NCBI GenBank assembly: GCA_038234045.1
Contig: JBBSUX010000085.1
Coordinates: 1-12,141 of the forward strand
Reading direction: 5' to 3'
Source of the DNA: JBBSUX01 sp038234045
Lineage (GTDB): Bacteria; Pseudomonadota; Gammaproteobacteria; Burkholderiales; Burkholderiaceae_C
DNA: 12,141 bases
Made by a program: the position numbers and the translations under genes. Positions within the stretch are counted from its first letter, which is position 1. Each line of letters opens with the position of its first letter. Below are positions 5,158 to 12,105 of the stretch, piece by piece. The notes beneath the pieces are model-generated. The model made no database searches. It was not told the origin of the DNA and saw only the letters and a program-made list of their open reading frames with translations.

Positions 5158-6735
5158 TCAGTGACTCCAGCGCAGCCAGCGGCTGGCGTGCCGGTCCAGT
5201 GCGTTCGGTTCGAAGCCGAGCACGCGGTCGTCGACCAGATGCTTGGATGTGTAGAAGTACAGCGGAATCACCGCGTGCAGGTTCAGCAGCCGCTGCTCGG
5301 CGGCGCGCAGCCAGGCGTTGCGCGCGTGCTCGCTGGCGGCGGTATCAGCCCTGTCAAGGCGCCGGCGGAACCCGGGATCGTCGAAGCCGGTCCAGTTGAG
5401 CGGACCGTCGCTGCCGAACGCGACCAGGAAGTTGCGCGCGTCGACCACGTCGCCAACCCAGCCGCCGCGGAACACCTGCGTGATTGCCTGCTGCTTGCGG
5501 TTCTGCACGAAGACTTTCCACTCCTCGTTGCGCAGGCGCACGGTGACGCCCAGCACCTCACGCCACATCGACGCCACTGCCAGGGCCATGCGCCGGTGCG
5601 GGATCGAGGTGTTGTAGCGCAGTTCCAACACCAGTGGTTGGTCACGCGAGTAGCCAGCCTGGCGGTACAGCCGCCGCGCGCGTGCTTCGCGCTGGGCCTG
5701 CGTCGCATCGGCCCACGCCGTGCGCGCGCCCTGGTAGCCGGGAATTCCGCCCGGCACGATGCCGTAGGCGGACGCTTCGCCAAGGCCGGTGACATGGCGG
5801 GTGATCTTGTCGCGATCCACCGCCAGTGACAGCGCCTCGCGCAGCGGCGCATTGTCCTTGAACGGCGGCTGGGTCATGTTGAAGCCCAGCCAGAACGCGC
5901 CCACGTAGGGCGCTATGCGCAGCTGCGCGCCGAAACGCTCGCGCAGGGCGTCAATCGGCTGCGGCGGCACGGTCTCGGTGATGTGCAGGTCGCCAGCGGC
6001 GAAGCGCTGCAGTTCGGCCGACGCGTCTTCGGTGACCTGGTAGCGCACGCGCTCGATGGACACCGTGCGGGCATCGTGGAAGTACAGGTTGCGAAGCACC
6101 ACCAGATTCGCCTGCGGCGTCCATGACTCCAGCACGTAGGCGCCGTTGCCGATGAGCCGCCCGGGGCGCGTGTGCTGCGCGCCGTGTTCCTTGACCGCAG
6201 GCAGGTACACCGGGAACGCGATCGGCAGGGTCAGCAGCGCTGGCAGCGCGGCGCTGCGCTCGAGCTGGAACACCACGGTGCGCGCATCCGGTGCCGAAAC
6301 GCCCAGCGCCGACGGTGGCAGGGTGCCGGCCTGCACGTTTCCAGCGTTGAGCAGCGCATCGAAGAGTTCGGCAAAGGGCGCTGCGGTGGCCGGTGTAAAC
6401 GCGCGGCGGAAGCTGGCCACCACTTGGGATGCGTCCAGGGCCTGCCCGTTGGACCAGCGCAGGTCGTCACGCAGTGCAAAGGTCCAGGTGCGCCCATCGG
6501 CCGATACGTTCCAGCGTTCGGCCATGCCCGGCACCAGGCGCCCGCCCGCGTCTTCGGTCACCAGGCCTTCGTAGAGATCGCGCAGCACGTTGCCGCAGGC
6601 CACTTCCTGGCAGCGATGCGCGTCCAGTGTCGATGGCTCGGGCCCGTTGCCGCGTTCCAGCTGCGCACCGATCGCCGGCTGTGACCACGCGCCGACGGAA
6701 CACAGCAACGGCAGGAGGAACACAATCGGGCGCAT
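5158..6735 (-). CDS. oppA: Periplasmic oligopeptide-binding protein, OppA/MppA type
   Basis: This 525-residue protein is the periplasmic solute-binding component (SBP family 5) that captures oligopeptides for an Opp-type ABC importer. It starts with a Sec signal peptide (MRPIVFLLPLLCSVGAWSQP; a cysteine is present but without a proper lipobox), followed by the conserved entry EPSTLDAHRC, the segments NVLRDLYEGLV, VPGMAERWNVSADGRTWTF and LRDDLRWSNGQ typical of the family, and a long two-lobed body with FRGGWVGDVVDARNFL near the hinge of lobe III. Length agrees with E. coli OppA (543). The ATG has no clear Shine-Dalgarno; a TATAGC (6749-6744) lies only eight bases before it, so the message could be leaderless. 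It is divergent from gshA and leads the oppA-VIT-oppB unit. Related binding proteins take murein peptides or glutathione, so the ligand is open. Confidence 0.95.
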   Translation of the reverse strand: MRPIVFLLPLLCSVGAWSQPAIGAQLERGNGPEPSTLDAHRCQEVACGNVLRDLYEGLVTEDAGGRLVPGMAERWNVSADGRTWTFALRDDLRWSNGQALDASQVVASFRRAFTPATAAPFAELFDALLNAGNVQAGTLPPSALGVSAPDARTVVFQLERSAALPALLTLPIAFPVYLPAVKEHGAQHTRPGRLIGNGAYVLESWTPQANLVVLRNLYFHDARTVSIERVRYQVTEDASAELQRFAAGDLHITETVPPQPIDALRERFGAQLRIAPYVGAFWLGFNMTQPPFKDNAPLREALSLAVDRDKITRHVTGLGEASAYGIVPGGIPGYQGARTAWADATQAQREARARRLYRQAGYSRDQPLVLELRYNTSIPHRRMALAVASMWREVLGVTVRLRNEEWKVFVQNRKQQAITQVFRGGWVGDVVDARNFLVAFGSDGPLNWTGFDDPGFRRRLDRADTAASEHARNAWLRAAEQRLLNLHAVIPLYFYTSKHLVDDRVLGFEPNALDRHASRWLRWSH

Positions 6736-6743
6736 GGGCTCGG

Positions 6744-6749
6744 GCTATA
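6744..6749 (-). promoter_or_regulatory. Possible -10 box for oppA giving a leaderless transcript
   Basis: On the minus strand TATAGC is followed by eight bases and then the oppA ATG. If used, transcription would begin at or next to the A of the start codon. No good -35 is seen 16-18 bases upstream, so support is weak; the absence of a Shine-Dalgarno before oppA is the main reason to mention it. Confidence 0.3.
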
Positions 6750-6760
6750 GTGCGGGCCTT

Positions 6761-6794
6761 GCGATGTTAGGCCAGCCGCCCCACATCGCCTAAC
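6761..6794. promoter_or_regulatory. Overlapping inverted repeats between oppA and gshA
   Basis: GCGATGT (6761-6767) is the inverse of ACATCGC (6783-6789), and GTTAGGC (6766-6772) is the inverse of GCCTAAC (6788-6794). The two pairs overlap, so the arms could form either of two alternative stems or bind a dimeric regulator. They lie in the short gap between the divergent oppA and gshA starts (6736-6815), where an operator would be expected. Confidence 0.45.
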
Positions 6795-6815
6795 CCCCAC
6801 GCAGCGAGCCACACC

Positions 6816-8180
6816 TTGTCCAGCCCCAGTCACGCCGCGGACACGCAGGTCACCGATCGCTCGCAGCTGGTGGAGTACATCGCATCGGGTGAGAAGCCGA
6901 AAGACGCCTGGCGCATCGGCACGGAACACGAGAAGTTCGGCTTCCGCCTGGACGACCTGAGGCCACCGACCTTCGACGGCGACCGCGGTATCGAGGCCCT
7001 GCTGCGCGGGATGATGCGATTCGGCTGGGAAGCCGTGAACGAAAACGGGCGCACCGTCGCCCTGCTGCGCGACGGCGCGTCAGTGACCCTGGAGCCAGCC
7101 GGCCAGCTGGAGCTGTCCGGCGGCCTGCTGGAAACCATCCATGAAACCTGCAGCGAAGTGCGTTCGCACCTGGTCGAAGTCAAGACCGTGGCCGACGAGC
7201 TGCAGCTCGGCTTCCTGGGCATGGGGTTCCAGCCCAAGTGGCGGCGCGACCAGATGCCGTGGATGCCCAAGGGCCGCTACCAGATCATGAAGAGCTACAT
7301 GCCCAAGGTCGGCAGCCTTGGACTGGACATGATGACCCGCACCTGCACCGTGCAGGTCAACCTGGATTTCTCGTCCGAAGCGGACATGGTCAAGAAGTTC
7401 CGCGTGTCTTTGGCGCTGCAGCCGATCGCCACGGCACTGTTCGCGGATTCACCGTTCACCGAAGGCAAGCCCAACGGCTACCTCAGCTACCGCTCGCACA
7501 TCTGGACCGACACCGATGCCGGCCGCACCGGCATGCTCGACTTCGTGTTCGAAGACGGCTTCAGCTACGAGTGTTACGTCGACTACCTGCTCGACGTGCC
7601 GATGTACTTCAGCTATCGCGACGGAAAATACATCGACGCCAGCGGGCAGAGCTTCCGTCACTTCCTGGAGGGCAGGCTGCCGGCGCTGCCGGGCGCGCTG
7701 CCTACCTTCACCGACTGGTCCGACCACATGACCACCGCCTTCCCCGAAGTGCGGATGAAGAAATTCCTGGAGATGCGCGGCGCCGACGGCGGTCCGTGGG
7801 GACGGTTGTGCGCGCTGCCGGCATTCTGGGTCGGGCTGCTTTACGATGACGAAGCGCTGGACGCCGCGTGGGACCTGGTCAAGGATTTCAGCCGTGAAGA
7901 GCGCCATGCGCTGCGCGACGGTGTGCCGCGGCACGCGCTGAAGCTTCCATTCCGCGGCGGCACCGTGCGCGACCTCGCGGCCGAGGCGCTCAAGATCGCC
8001 GTGCAGGGCCTGCGCCGTCGCAACCGGATCGGCGGCAGTGGCTCGGATGAGAGCGGTTTCCTGGATCCGCTCATCGAGTTCACCGAATCCAACGAGACCC
8101 CGGCCGAACGCAAGCTCGCCCTGTTTGCCGGTGAGTGGAACGGCGACATCGATCGCGTGTTCGCCGACTTCGCCTACTGA
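6816..8180 (+). CDS. gshA: Glutamate-cysteine ligase (plant/alphaproteobacterial type)
   Basis: This cytoplasmic enzyme joins glutamate to cysteine with ATP, the first and rate-limiting step of glutathione synthesis. At 454 residues it belongs to the GCS2 class shared by plants, alphaproteobacteria and Xanthomonadaceae, not to the E. coli GshA class. Key stretches are TEHEKFGF at 36-43 (glutamate and metal binding in this family), LEPAGQLELSGG, the PKWRRDQMPWMPKGRY and MMTRTCTVQVNLDF segments, then FPEVRMKKFLEMRGAD near the substrate pocket. The start is a TTG at 6816 with no strong ribosome binding site; no other suitable start occurs before the conserved core, and the encoded MSSPSHAADTQVTDRSQLV looks like a natural N-terminus. 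It is divergent from oppA and 44 bases ahead of the amidohydrolase gene. In plants activity is set by redox disulfides; nothing here shows that. Confidence 0.96.
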   Translation: MSSPSHAADTQVTDRSQLVEYIASGEKPKDAWRIGTEHEKFGFRLDDLRPPTFDGDRGIEALLRGMMRFGWEAVNENGRTVALLRDGASVTLEPAGQLELSGGLLETIHETCSEVRSHLVEVKTVADELQLGFLGMGFQPKWRRDQMPWMPKGRYQIMKSYMPKVGSLGLDMMTRTCTVQVNLDFSSEADMVKKFRVSLALQPIATALFADSPFTEGKPNGYLSYRSHIWTDTDAGRTGMLDFVFEDGFSYECYVDYLLDVPMYFSYRDGKYIDASGQSFRHFLEGRLPALPGALPTFTDWSDHMTTAFPEVRMKKFLEMRGADGGPWGRLCALPAFWVGLLYDDEALDAAWDLVKDFSREERHALRDGVPRHALKLPFRGGTVRDLAAEALKIAVQGLRRRNRIGGSGSDESGFLDPLIEFTESNETPAERKLALFAGEWNGDIDRVFADFAY

Positions 8181-8224
8181 CCAGGCCATGCGTTAGGCTG
8201 GATTCCCACCATCAGGAGAGTCAT

Positions 8225-9556
8225 ATGCGCCGCATTACCCTGCTTGTACTTGTATTGCTGACCAGCGTTTGCGCCAGCGCAGCCGAGCGCATGGCCCTGG
8301 TGGGCGGCACCCTGGTCGATGGCACGCTGAGCGACCCCATCCACAACAGCGTGATCCTGATCGAAGGCAAGCGCATTGTCGCGGTGGGCAGCGTCGGCAC
8401 CCTGGCGGTGCCCGCCGATGCCAAGGTCATCTCCACCGAAGGCATGACCGTCATGCCCGGACTGTGGGACATGCACGTGCACCTGATGATCAACGGTCAC
8501 GCCGACTACGCCTATTGGGACAAGAAGTACCCGGACCAGTTCGGCAGCGTGATCATGCCCTCGTCGGCCAAGCAGCTGCTGATGGCCGGCGTCACCGGCG
8601 CCCGCGACCTCGGCGGCCCGCTCGAAGAAAGCATCGCGGTGCGCGACGCCATCAACGCCGGGACCATTCCGGGCCCGACCCTGTTCGTAGCGGGGCCCTT
8701 CATCCAGAAGAAGCCCTATCCGGGCACCGAGCAGTTCCGCTGGGGCGTGGATTCCCCAGCCGATGCGCGGGCCAAGATCCGGCGCATTGCGGAGGCCGGC
8801 GTGGACGTGGTCAAGCTGATCGACCAGGACCAGATGAGCGAAGCGGAGGTCGCCGCGATCGTGGACGAGGCACACAAGCACGGCCTGCCGGTGATCGCGC
8901 ACGCGCACCGCCCCGAGGAGATCCGGCGCGGAGTCAAGGCAGGCATCGACGGCTTCGAACACACCGGCTTGGCCGCCGCACCCGAATACCCGCCCGACGT
9001 GATCGCCGCGCTGCGCGAGCGCACGGCCGATATGTCACGCGGCCCCCTGTTCTGGACGCCGACCATCGAAGGTCTCTACAACTTCCCGTACACGGTGAAG
9101 AACCACGAGTTCATCGATGGCAGCGACTGGCATGAAGGCCTTACTCCAGAGATCGTGGCCGATATCCGCAAGTCGCTCGAACATCCGGAGCGCATCTCCT
9201 ATTTCCAGCAGACCCCGCAGCGTTGGCCCACCCTGGAGCGCAAGTTCAACCAGCTGCGCGAAACCGGCGTGGTGATGCTGGTGGGCACCGACTCGGGCAT
9301 CCCGATGAAGTTCCACAGCGGCAGCACCTGGAACGAGCTCGACGTGTGGGTGAACAAGCTGGGCGTGCCGGTGATCGACACCATCCGCGCGGCGACGTAT
9401 TGGCCAGCGGTGGCGATGAAGGCCGACAAGGACTACGGCACGGTCACCGAAGGCAAGTACGCGGACATCATTGCGGTCAAAGGCGACGTGCTCAAGCACG
9501 TGGCGCTGCTGCAGCACGTGGACATCGTGATCAAGCACGGCAAGCAGGTGAAGTAA
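8225..9556 (+). CDS. Exported metal-dependent amidohydrolase (imidazolonepropionase/Xaa-dipeptidase-like)
   Basis: This 443-residue protein is a binuclear-metal amidohydrolase. A Sec signal peptide (MRRITLLVLVLLTSVCASA) leads to an N-terminal beta domain (MALVGGTLVDG, VILIEGKRIVAVG, VMPGLWDMHVHL), then the barrel. The expected metal ligands are present: HVH at 84-86, a lysine that would be carbamylated (K197 in VDVVKLID), histidines at 226 or 228 and 246, and D356 in GTDSGIP. It closes with the family's GTVTEGKYADIIAV. Relatives include imidazolonepropionase-like enzymes and prolidase or Xaa-Arg dipeptidases; export favours cleavage of a dipeptide, cyclic amide or lactone in the periplasm, but the substrate cannot be read from sequence. 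ATG 8225 has AGGAG six bases upstream. The gene follows gshA by 44 bases and may share its transcript; a palindromic repeat follows its stop. Confidence 0.94.
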   Translation: MRRITLLVLVLLTSVCASAAERMALVGGTLVDGTLSDPIHNSVILIEGKRIVAVGSVGTLAVPADAKVISTEGMTVMPGLWDMHVHLMINGHADYAYWDKKYPDQFGSVIMPSSAKQLLMAGVTGARDLGGPLEESIAVRDAINAGTIPGPTLFVAGPFIQKKPYPGTEQFRWGVDSPADARAKIRRIAEAGVDVVKLIDQDQMSEAEVAAIVDEAHKHGLPVIAHAHRPEEIRRGVKAGIDGFEHTGLAAAPEYPPDVIAALRERTADMSRGPLFWTPTIEGLYNFPYTVKNHEFIDGSDWHEGLTPEIVADIRKSLEHPERISYFQQTPQRWPTLERKFNQLRETGVVMLVGTDSGIPMKFHSGSTWNELDVWVNKLGVPVIDTIRAATYWPAVAMKADKDYGTVTEGKYADIIAVKGDVLKHVALLQHVDIVIKHGKQVK

Positions 9557-9576
9557 CTCGCCGACCTCCTGCTCTC

Positions 9577-9644
9577 CTGTGGAGGCGACGTGAGTCGCGA
9601 CGTCATCACCAGCAGAACCATCGCGACTGAAGTCGCTCCCACAG
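9577..9644. repeat. GTGG-headed REP inverted pair (REPIN), copy 1
   Basis: The left arm (9577-9600) contains GCGACGTGAGTCGC and the right arm (9621-9644) is its inverse with four mismatches over 24 bases; the arms read CTGTGG... outwards, with a 20-base spacer. The left arm reads GTGGAGGCG where the other copies have GTGGGAGCG. GTGG followed by an imperfect palindrome is the layout of REP sequences moved by REP-associated tyrosine transposases. It sits just after the amidohydrolase stop, where it could act as a transcript end or mRNA stabiliser. Confidence 0.8.
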
Positions 9645-9651
9645 AGCATGT

Positions 9652-9683
9652 GCGGTCAACTTTCATAGCGCGGTCAACTTTCA
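9652..9683. promoter_or_regulatory. 18-base tandem direct repeat upstream of the formaldehyde dehydrogenase gene
   Basis: GCGGTCAACTTTCA occurs twice in a row, at 9652-9665 and 9670-9683, with a period of 18 bases. The second copy ends four bases before the GGAG that serves adhC. Two identical 14-mers this close to the start codon look like either a regulator binding site, a recent small duplication, or both. It does not match the FrmR operator that I know from E. coli, and no frmR gene is in the window. Confidence 0.55.
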
Positions 9684-9696
9684 ATCGGAGAACCTC

Positions 9697-10806
9697 ATGA
9701 AGAGTCGAGCTGCCGTCGCCTTTGCCGCAGGCCAGCCGCTGCAGGTCGTCGAGATCGAGGTCGAGCCGCCGCGCGCCGGGGAGGTGCTGGTGCGCATCAC
9801 CCACACCGGCGTGTGCCACACCGACGCCTTCACCCTGAGCGGTGACGATCCGGAAGGCATCTTCCCCTCGGTGCTGGGCCACGAAGGCGGCGGGATAGTG
9901 GAGGCTCTCGGCGAGGGCGTCACCAGCGTCAATGTGGGTGACCACGTGATCCCGCTGTACACGGCCGAATGCCGGCAATGCAAGTTCTGCCTTTCGGGCA
10001 AGACCAACCTGTGCCAGGCCGTGCGCGCGACCCAGGGAAAGGGCCTGATGCCCGACGGCAGCACGCGATTTTCCTATCAAGGCAAGCCGGTGTACCACTA
10101 CATGGGCTGCAGCAGCTTCAGCGAGTACACGGTGGTGCCGGAGATTTCGCTTGCGGTTGTGAATCCTGACGCGCCGCTGGAAAAAGTGTGTCTGCTCGGC
10201 TGCGGCGTGACCACCGGCATCGGCGCGGTGCACAACACCGCCAAGGTGCAGGCCGGTGACAGCGTCGCCGTGTTCGGACTGGGTGGCATCGGTTTGGCGG
10301 TGATCCAGGGCGCGGTGCAGGCCAGGGCGGGCAGGATCATCGCCATCGATACCAATCCGGGCAAGTTCGAATTGGCAAAGTCGATGGGCGCCACCGACTG
10401 CGTGGACCCGAACGACTTCGACAAGCCAGTGCAGGAGGTGATCGTTGAGATGACCGACGGCGGCGTGGACTTCAGCTTCGAGTGCATCGGCAACGTGCAG
10501 GTCATGCGCGCGGCGCTGGAGTGCTGCCACAAGGGCTGGGGCGAGTCGGTGATCATCGGCGTGGCCGGCGCCGGGCAGGAAATCAGCACCCGGCCGTTCC
10601 AGCTGGTCACCGGTCGCGTGTGGCGTGGCTCGGCCTTCGGCGGGGTCAAGGGCCGCACGCAGCTGCCGGGGATGGTGGAGCAGTCGATGACTGGCGAAAT
10701 CGACCTGGACCCGTTCATCACCCACACCATGCCGCTGGAGCGGATCAACGAAGCATTCGATCTGATGCATGAGGGCAAATCGATTCGTACGGTGATTTAT
10801 TTCTGA
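9697..10806 (+). CDS. adhC: S-(hydroxymethyl)glutathione dehydrogenase (class III alcohol dehydrogenase)
   Basis: This 369-residue zinc enzyme oxidises S-hydroxymethylglutathione, formed spontaneously from formaldehyde and glutathione, to S-formylglutathione with NAD+; it can also reduce S-nitrosoglutathione. All zinc ligands are visible: catalytic C40 (GVCHTD), H62 with E63 (GHEGGG) and C169 (LLGCGV), and the structural-zinc cysteines 92, 95, 98 and 106. The nucleotide-binding glycines are GLGGIG at 194-199. The sequence is typical of the class along its length (TQGKGLMPDGSTRFS, YHYMGCSSFSEYTVV, GGVKGRTQLPG). GGAG lies six bases before the ATG. The hydrolase for its product, fghA, follows on the same strand, but 381 bases of repeats lie between. 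The symbol frmA is used for the same enzyme. Confidence 0.97.
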   Translation: MKSRAAVAFAAGQPLQVVEIEVEPPRAGEVLVRITHTGVCHTDAFTLSGDDPEGIFPSVLGHEGGGIVEALGEGVTSVNVGDHVIPLYTAECRQCKFCLSGKTNLCQAVRATQGKGLMPDGSTRFSYQGKPVYHYMGCSSFSEYTVVPEISLAVVNPDAPLEKVCLLGCGVTTGIGAVHNTAKVQAGDSVAVFGLGGIGLAVIQGAVQARAGRIIAIDTNPGKFELAKSMGATDCVDPNDFDKPVQEVIVEMTDGGVDFSFECIGNVQVMRAALECCHKGWGESVIIGVAGAGQEISTRPFQLVTGRVWRGSAFGGVKGRTQLPGMVEQSMTGEIDLDPFITHTMPLERINEAFDLMHEGKSIRTVIYF

Positions 10807-10820
10807 TCTGGCCAGGGCCG

Positions 10821-10875
10821 TCATTCCCGCGGCTCGCAGCAGCCGAAGGCTGGTCACGCGGGGATCCAGCGACTG
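10821..10875. repeat. TCATTCCCGCG-type intergenic palindrome
   Basis: ATTCCCGCG (10823-10831) and CGCGGGGAT (10857-10865) form an outer inverted repeat with a single mismatch, followed by CCAGCGACTG, a layout I know from a dispersed repeat common in Xanthomonadaceae and other proteobacteria. Nested inside is a perfect stem CAGCC-GAA-GGCTG (10840-10852). It starts 15 bases after the adhC stop and may help end that transcript. Confidence 0.6.
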
Positions 10876-10877
10876 TG

Positions 10878-10893
10878 ATCTGGGTCTCCAGAT
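10878..10893. repeat. Small hairpin after the palindrome
   Basis: ATCTGG (10878-10883) and CCAGAT (10888-10893) pair perfectly around the loop GTCT, directly after the preceding repeat. It may belong to the same element. No T-run follows. Confidence 0.45.
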
Positions 10894-10993
10894 GGACACG
10901 CAGGCGTACTGGTTCACCGGCTTGCGCCGTCAAAAGCGCTTCGCGAACGAGTGGACCATGCATGAAAGATCAGGAGCGCGGAGGTCTCTCGGC

Positions 10994-11114
10994 GTAGATC
11001 CGAGCTTGCTCGGATGCCCTTGCTGCAAGATGTACAGCATCCGCGACGTAGATCCGAGCTTGCTCGGATGCCCTTGTTGCGAGGTGAAGAACATCCGAGC
11101 AAGCTCGGATCTAC
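10994..11114. repeat. GTAG-headed palindrome array (SMAG-type), three copies
   Basis: GTAGATCCGAGCTTGCTC, whose inner ATCCGAGC/GCTCGGAT halves pair, begins at 10994 and again at 11048, 54 bases apart; the copies agree at 32 of 33 positions. A third copy lies inverted at 11092-11114 (CATCCGAGC...CTAC). Copies two and three form a complete inverted pair of 67 bases. Copy one is followed by a related spacer (12 of 17 bases match) that stops after CATCCG, so it looks like the same kind of pair with its right arm lost. A GTAG head plus palindrome is the hallmark of SMAG repeats of Stenotrophomonas, mobilised by REP-associated transposases. Confidence 0.8.
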
Positions 11115-11187
11115 CTCGGTCTTCATGGTCCACGGCAGCGGCAAGAATCAGGCGGAAGAGCACTCACCTCGTCATGGAGTGAACCAC

Positions 11188-12027
11188 ATGGGTCCAACAC
11201 AACGCATCGAACATCGCGCCTGCTTCGGCGGCTGGCAGGACGTATACCGCCATCGTTCGGACATGCTCGGCTGCGACATGAGCGTCGGGGTGTACTTCCC
11301 GCCACAGTCAGAAGACGGTCCGTGCCCGGTGCTGTACTGGCTGTCGGGCCTGACCTGCACCGAGCAGAACTTCATCACCAAGTCCGGCGCGCAGCGCTAC
11401 GCGGCCGAACACGGAATCATCCTGGTCGCGCCCGATACCAGTCCGCGCGGAGACGGCGTGGCTGACGCCGAGGGTTATGACCTGGGCCAGGGCGCAGCCT
11501 TTTACCTTGACGCCACTCGTGAACCTTGGGCATCCCACTACCGCATGCACGACTACATCGTCCATGAGCTGCCGGCCTGGGTGGAGGCCGATCCATCGGC
11601 CAGCAACCGCCGCGCGATCAGCGGCCATTCCATGGGCGGGCACGGCGCCCTGGTGATCGCACTGCGCAATCCCGGACGCTATGCCAGCGCGTCGGCATTT
11701 TCGCCCATCGTGGCACCGAGCCAGGTGCCGTGGGGGCACAAGGCCTTCGGAGCGTATCTCGGTGAGGATCGCGAACAGTGGAAGGCGTGGGATGCGGTAG
11801 AACTCATTGCCGGGGCCTCCGAGCGCCTGCCGCTGCTGATCGACCAGGGCGACGCCGATGAATTCCTGCAGTCGCAGCTGCGTCCCGAACTGCTGCAGGT
11901 AGCGTGCACGGCGGCGAATCATCCGCTCGAACTGCGCATGCAGCCCGGCTATGACCACAGCTACTACTTCATCGCCAGCTTCATCGGAGACCACATCGCC
12001 CACCACGCCAGGGCCCTCAAGGCCTGA
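11188..12027 (+). CDS. fghA: S-formylglutathione hydrolase
   Basis: This 279-residue cytoplasmic serine hydrolase (esterase D family) splits S-formylglutathione to formate and glutathione, completing glutathione-dependent formaldehyde oxidation after AdhC. The alpha/beta-hydrolase features are clear: the conserved block YWLSGLTCTEQNFITKSG (50-67), VAPDTSPRGD with the oxyanion region, nucleophile S148 in GHSMGGHGA, an acid in DQGDADEFL (D222 or D224) and H257 in GYDHSYYFI. Length matches the family. The frame is open from 11014 through the repeat array, but ATG 11188 is the start: GGAG sits eight bases upstream and MGPTQRIEHRACFGGWQDVYRH aligns with family starts. The distance from adhC suggests either a long shared transcript crossing the repeats or an own promoter in the gap. 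A REP pair follows the stop. Confidence 0.96.
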   Translation: MGPTQRIEHRACFGGWQDVYRHRSDMLGCDMSVGVYFPPQSEDGPCPVLYWLSGLTCTEQNFITKSGAQRYAAEHGIILVAPDTSPRGDGVADAEGYDLGQGAAFYLDATREPWASHYRMHDYIVHELPAWVEADPSASNRRAISGHSMGGHGALVIALRNPGRYASASAFSPIVAPSQVPWGHKAFGAYLGEDREQWKAWDAVELIAGASERLPLLIDQGDADEFLQSQLRPELLQVACTAANHPLELRMQPGYDHSYYFIASFIGDHIAHHARALKA

Positions 12028-12037
12028 AGTAAGCCGT

Positions 12038-12105
12038 TGTGGGAGCGACGTGAGTCGCGATGCGGCGTTACCGCTGGACCCTGTCGCAGCTTACGTCGCT
12101 CCCAC
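12038..12105. repeat. GTGG-headed REP inverted pair (REPIN), copy 2
   Basis: The left arm (12038-12060) reads TGTGGGAGCGAC then GTGAGTCGCGA, nearly the same as the left arm at 9577-9600. The right arm (about 12083-12105) is its inverse with a few changes. It begins ten bases after the fghA stop and lies between convergent genes, a place where such elements often serve as bidirectional transcript ends. Confidence 0.8.

Larger units (their letters stand above)
10807..11187. other. Repeat-filled gap between adhC and fghA
   Basis: No gene is supported here. The gap holds a TCATTCCCGCG-type palindrome (10821-10875), a small hairpin (10878-10893) and an array of GTAG-headed palindromes (10994-11114); the last bases carry the fghA ribosome binding site. 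Open frames on both strands through the array encode repeated peptides such as DPSLLGCPCC and IRASSDL, which are by-products of the palindromes. Confidence 0.8.

Noticed and set aside
5107..5829. 240-codon frame antisense to oppA
   Set aside because: Lies opposite a full-length recognisable binding protein and has no motif.
9652..9683. Minus-strand promoters using TTGACC in the direct repeat
   Set aside because: No -10 box at 16-18 bases and no minus-strand gene downstream.
9433..10917. 494-codon minus-strand frame opposite adhC
   Set aside because: His/Ala/Arg-rich antisense translation; it spans repeats and the end of two unrelated genes.
10994..11114. CRISPR-like spacing of 54 bases
   Set aside because: Only three copies, one inverted, with related rather than unique spacers; the layout is that of GTAG palindromes.
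10892..11182. Cysteine-containing repeated peptide (DPSLLGCPCC) as a small gene
   Set aside because: The peptide repeat is simply the translation of the GTAG palindromes, and the opposite strand gives an equally repetitive product.
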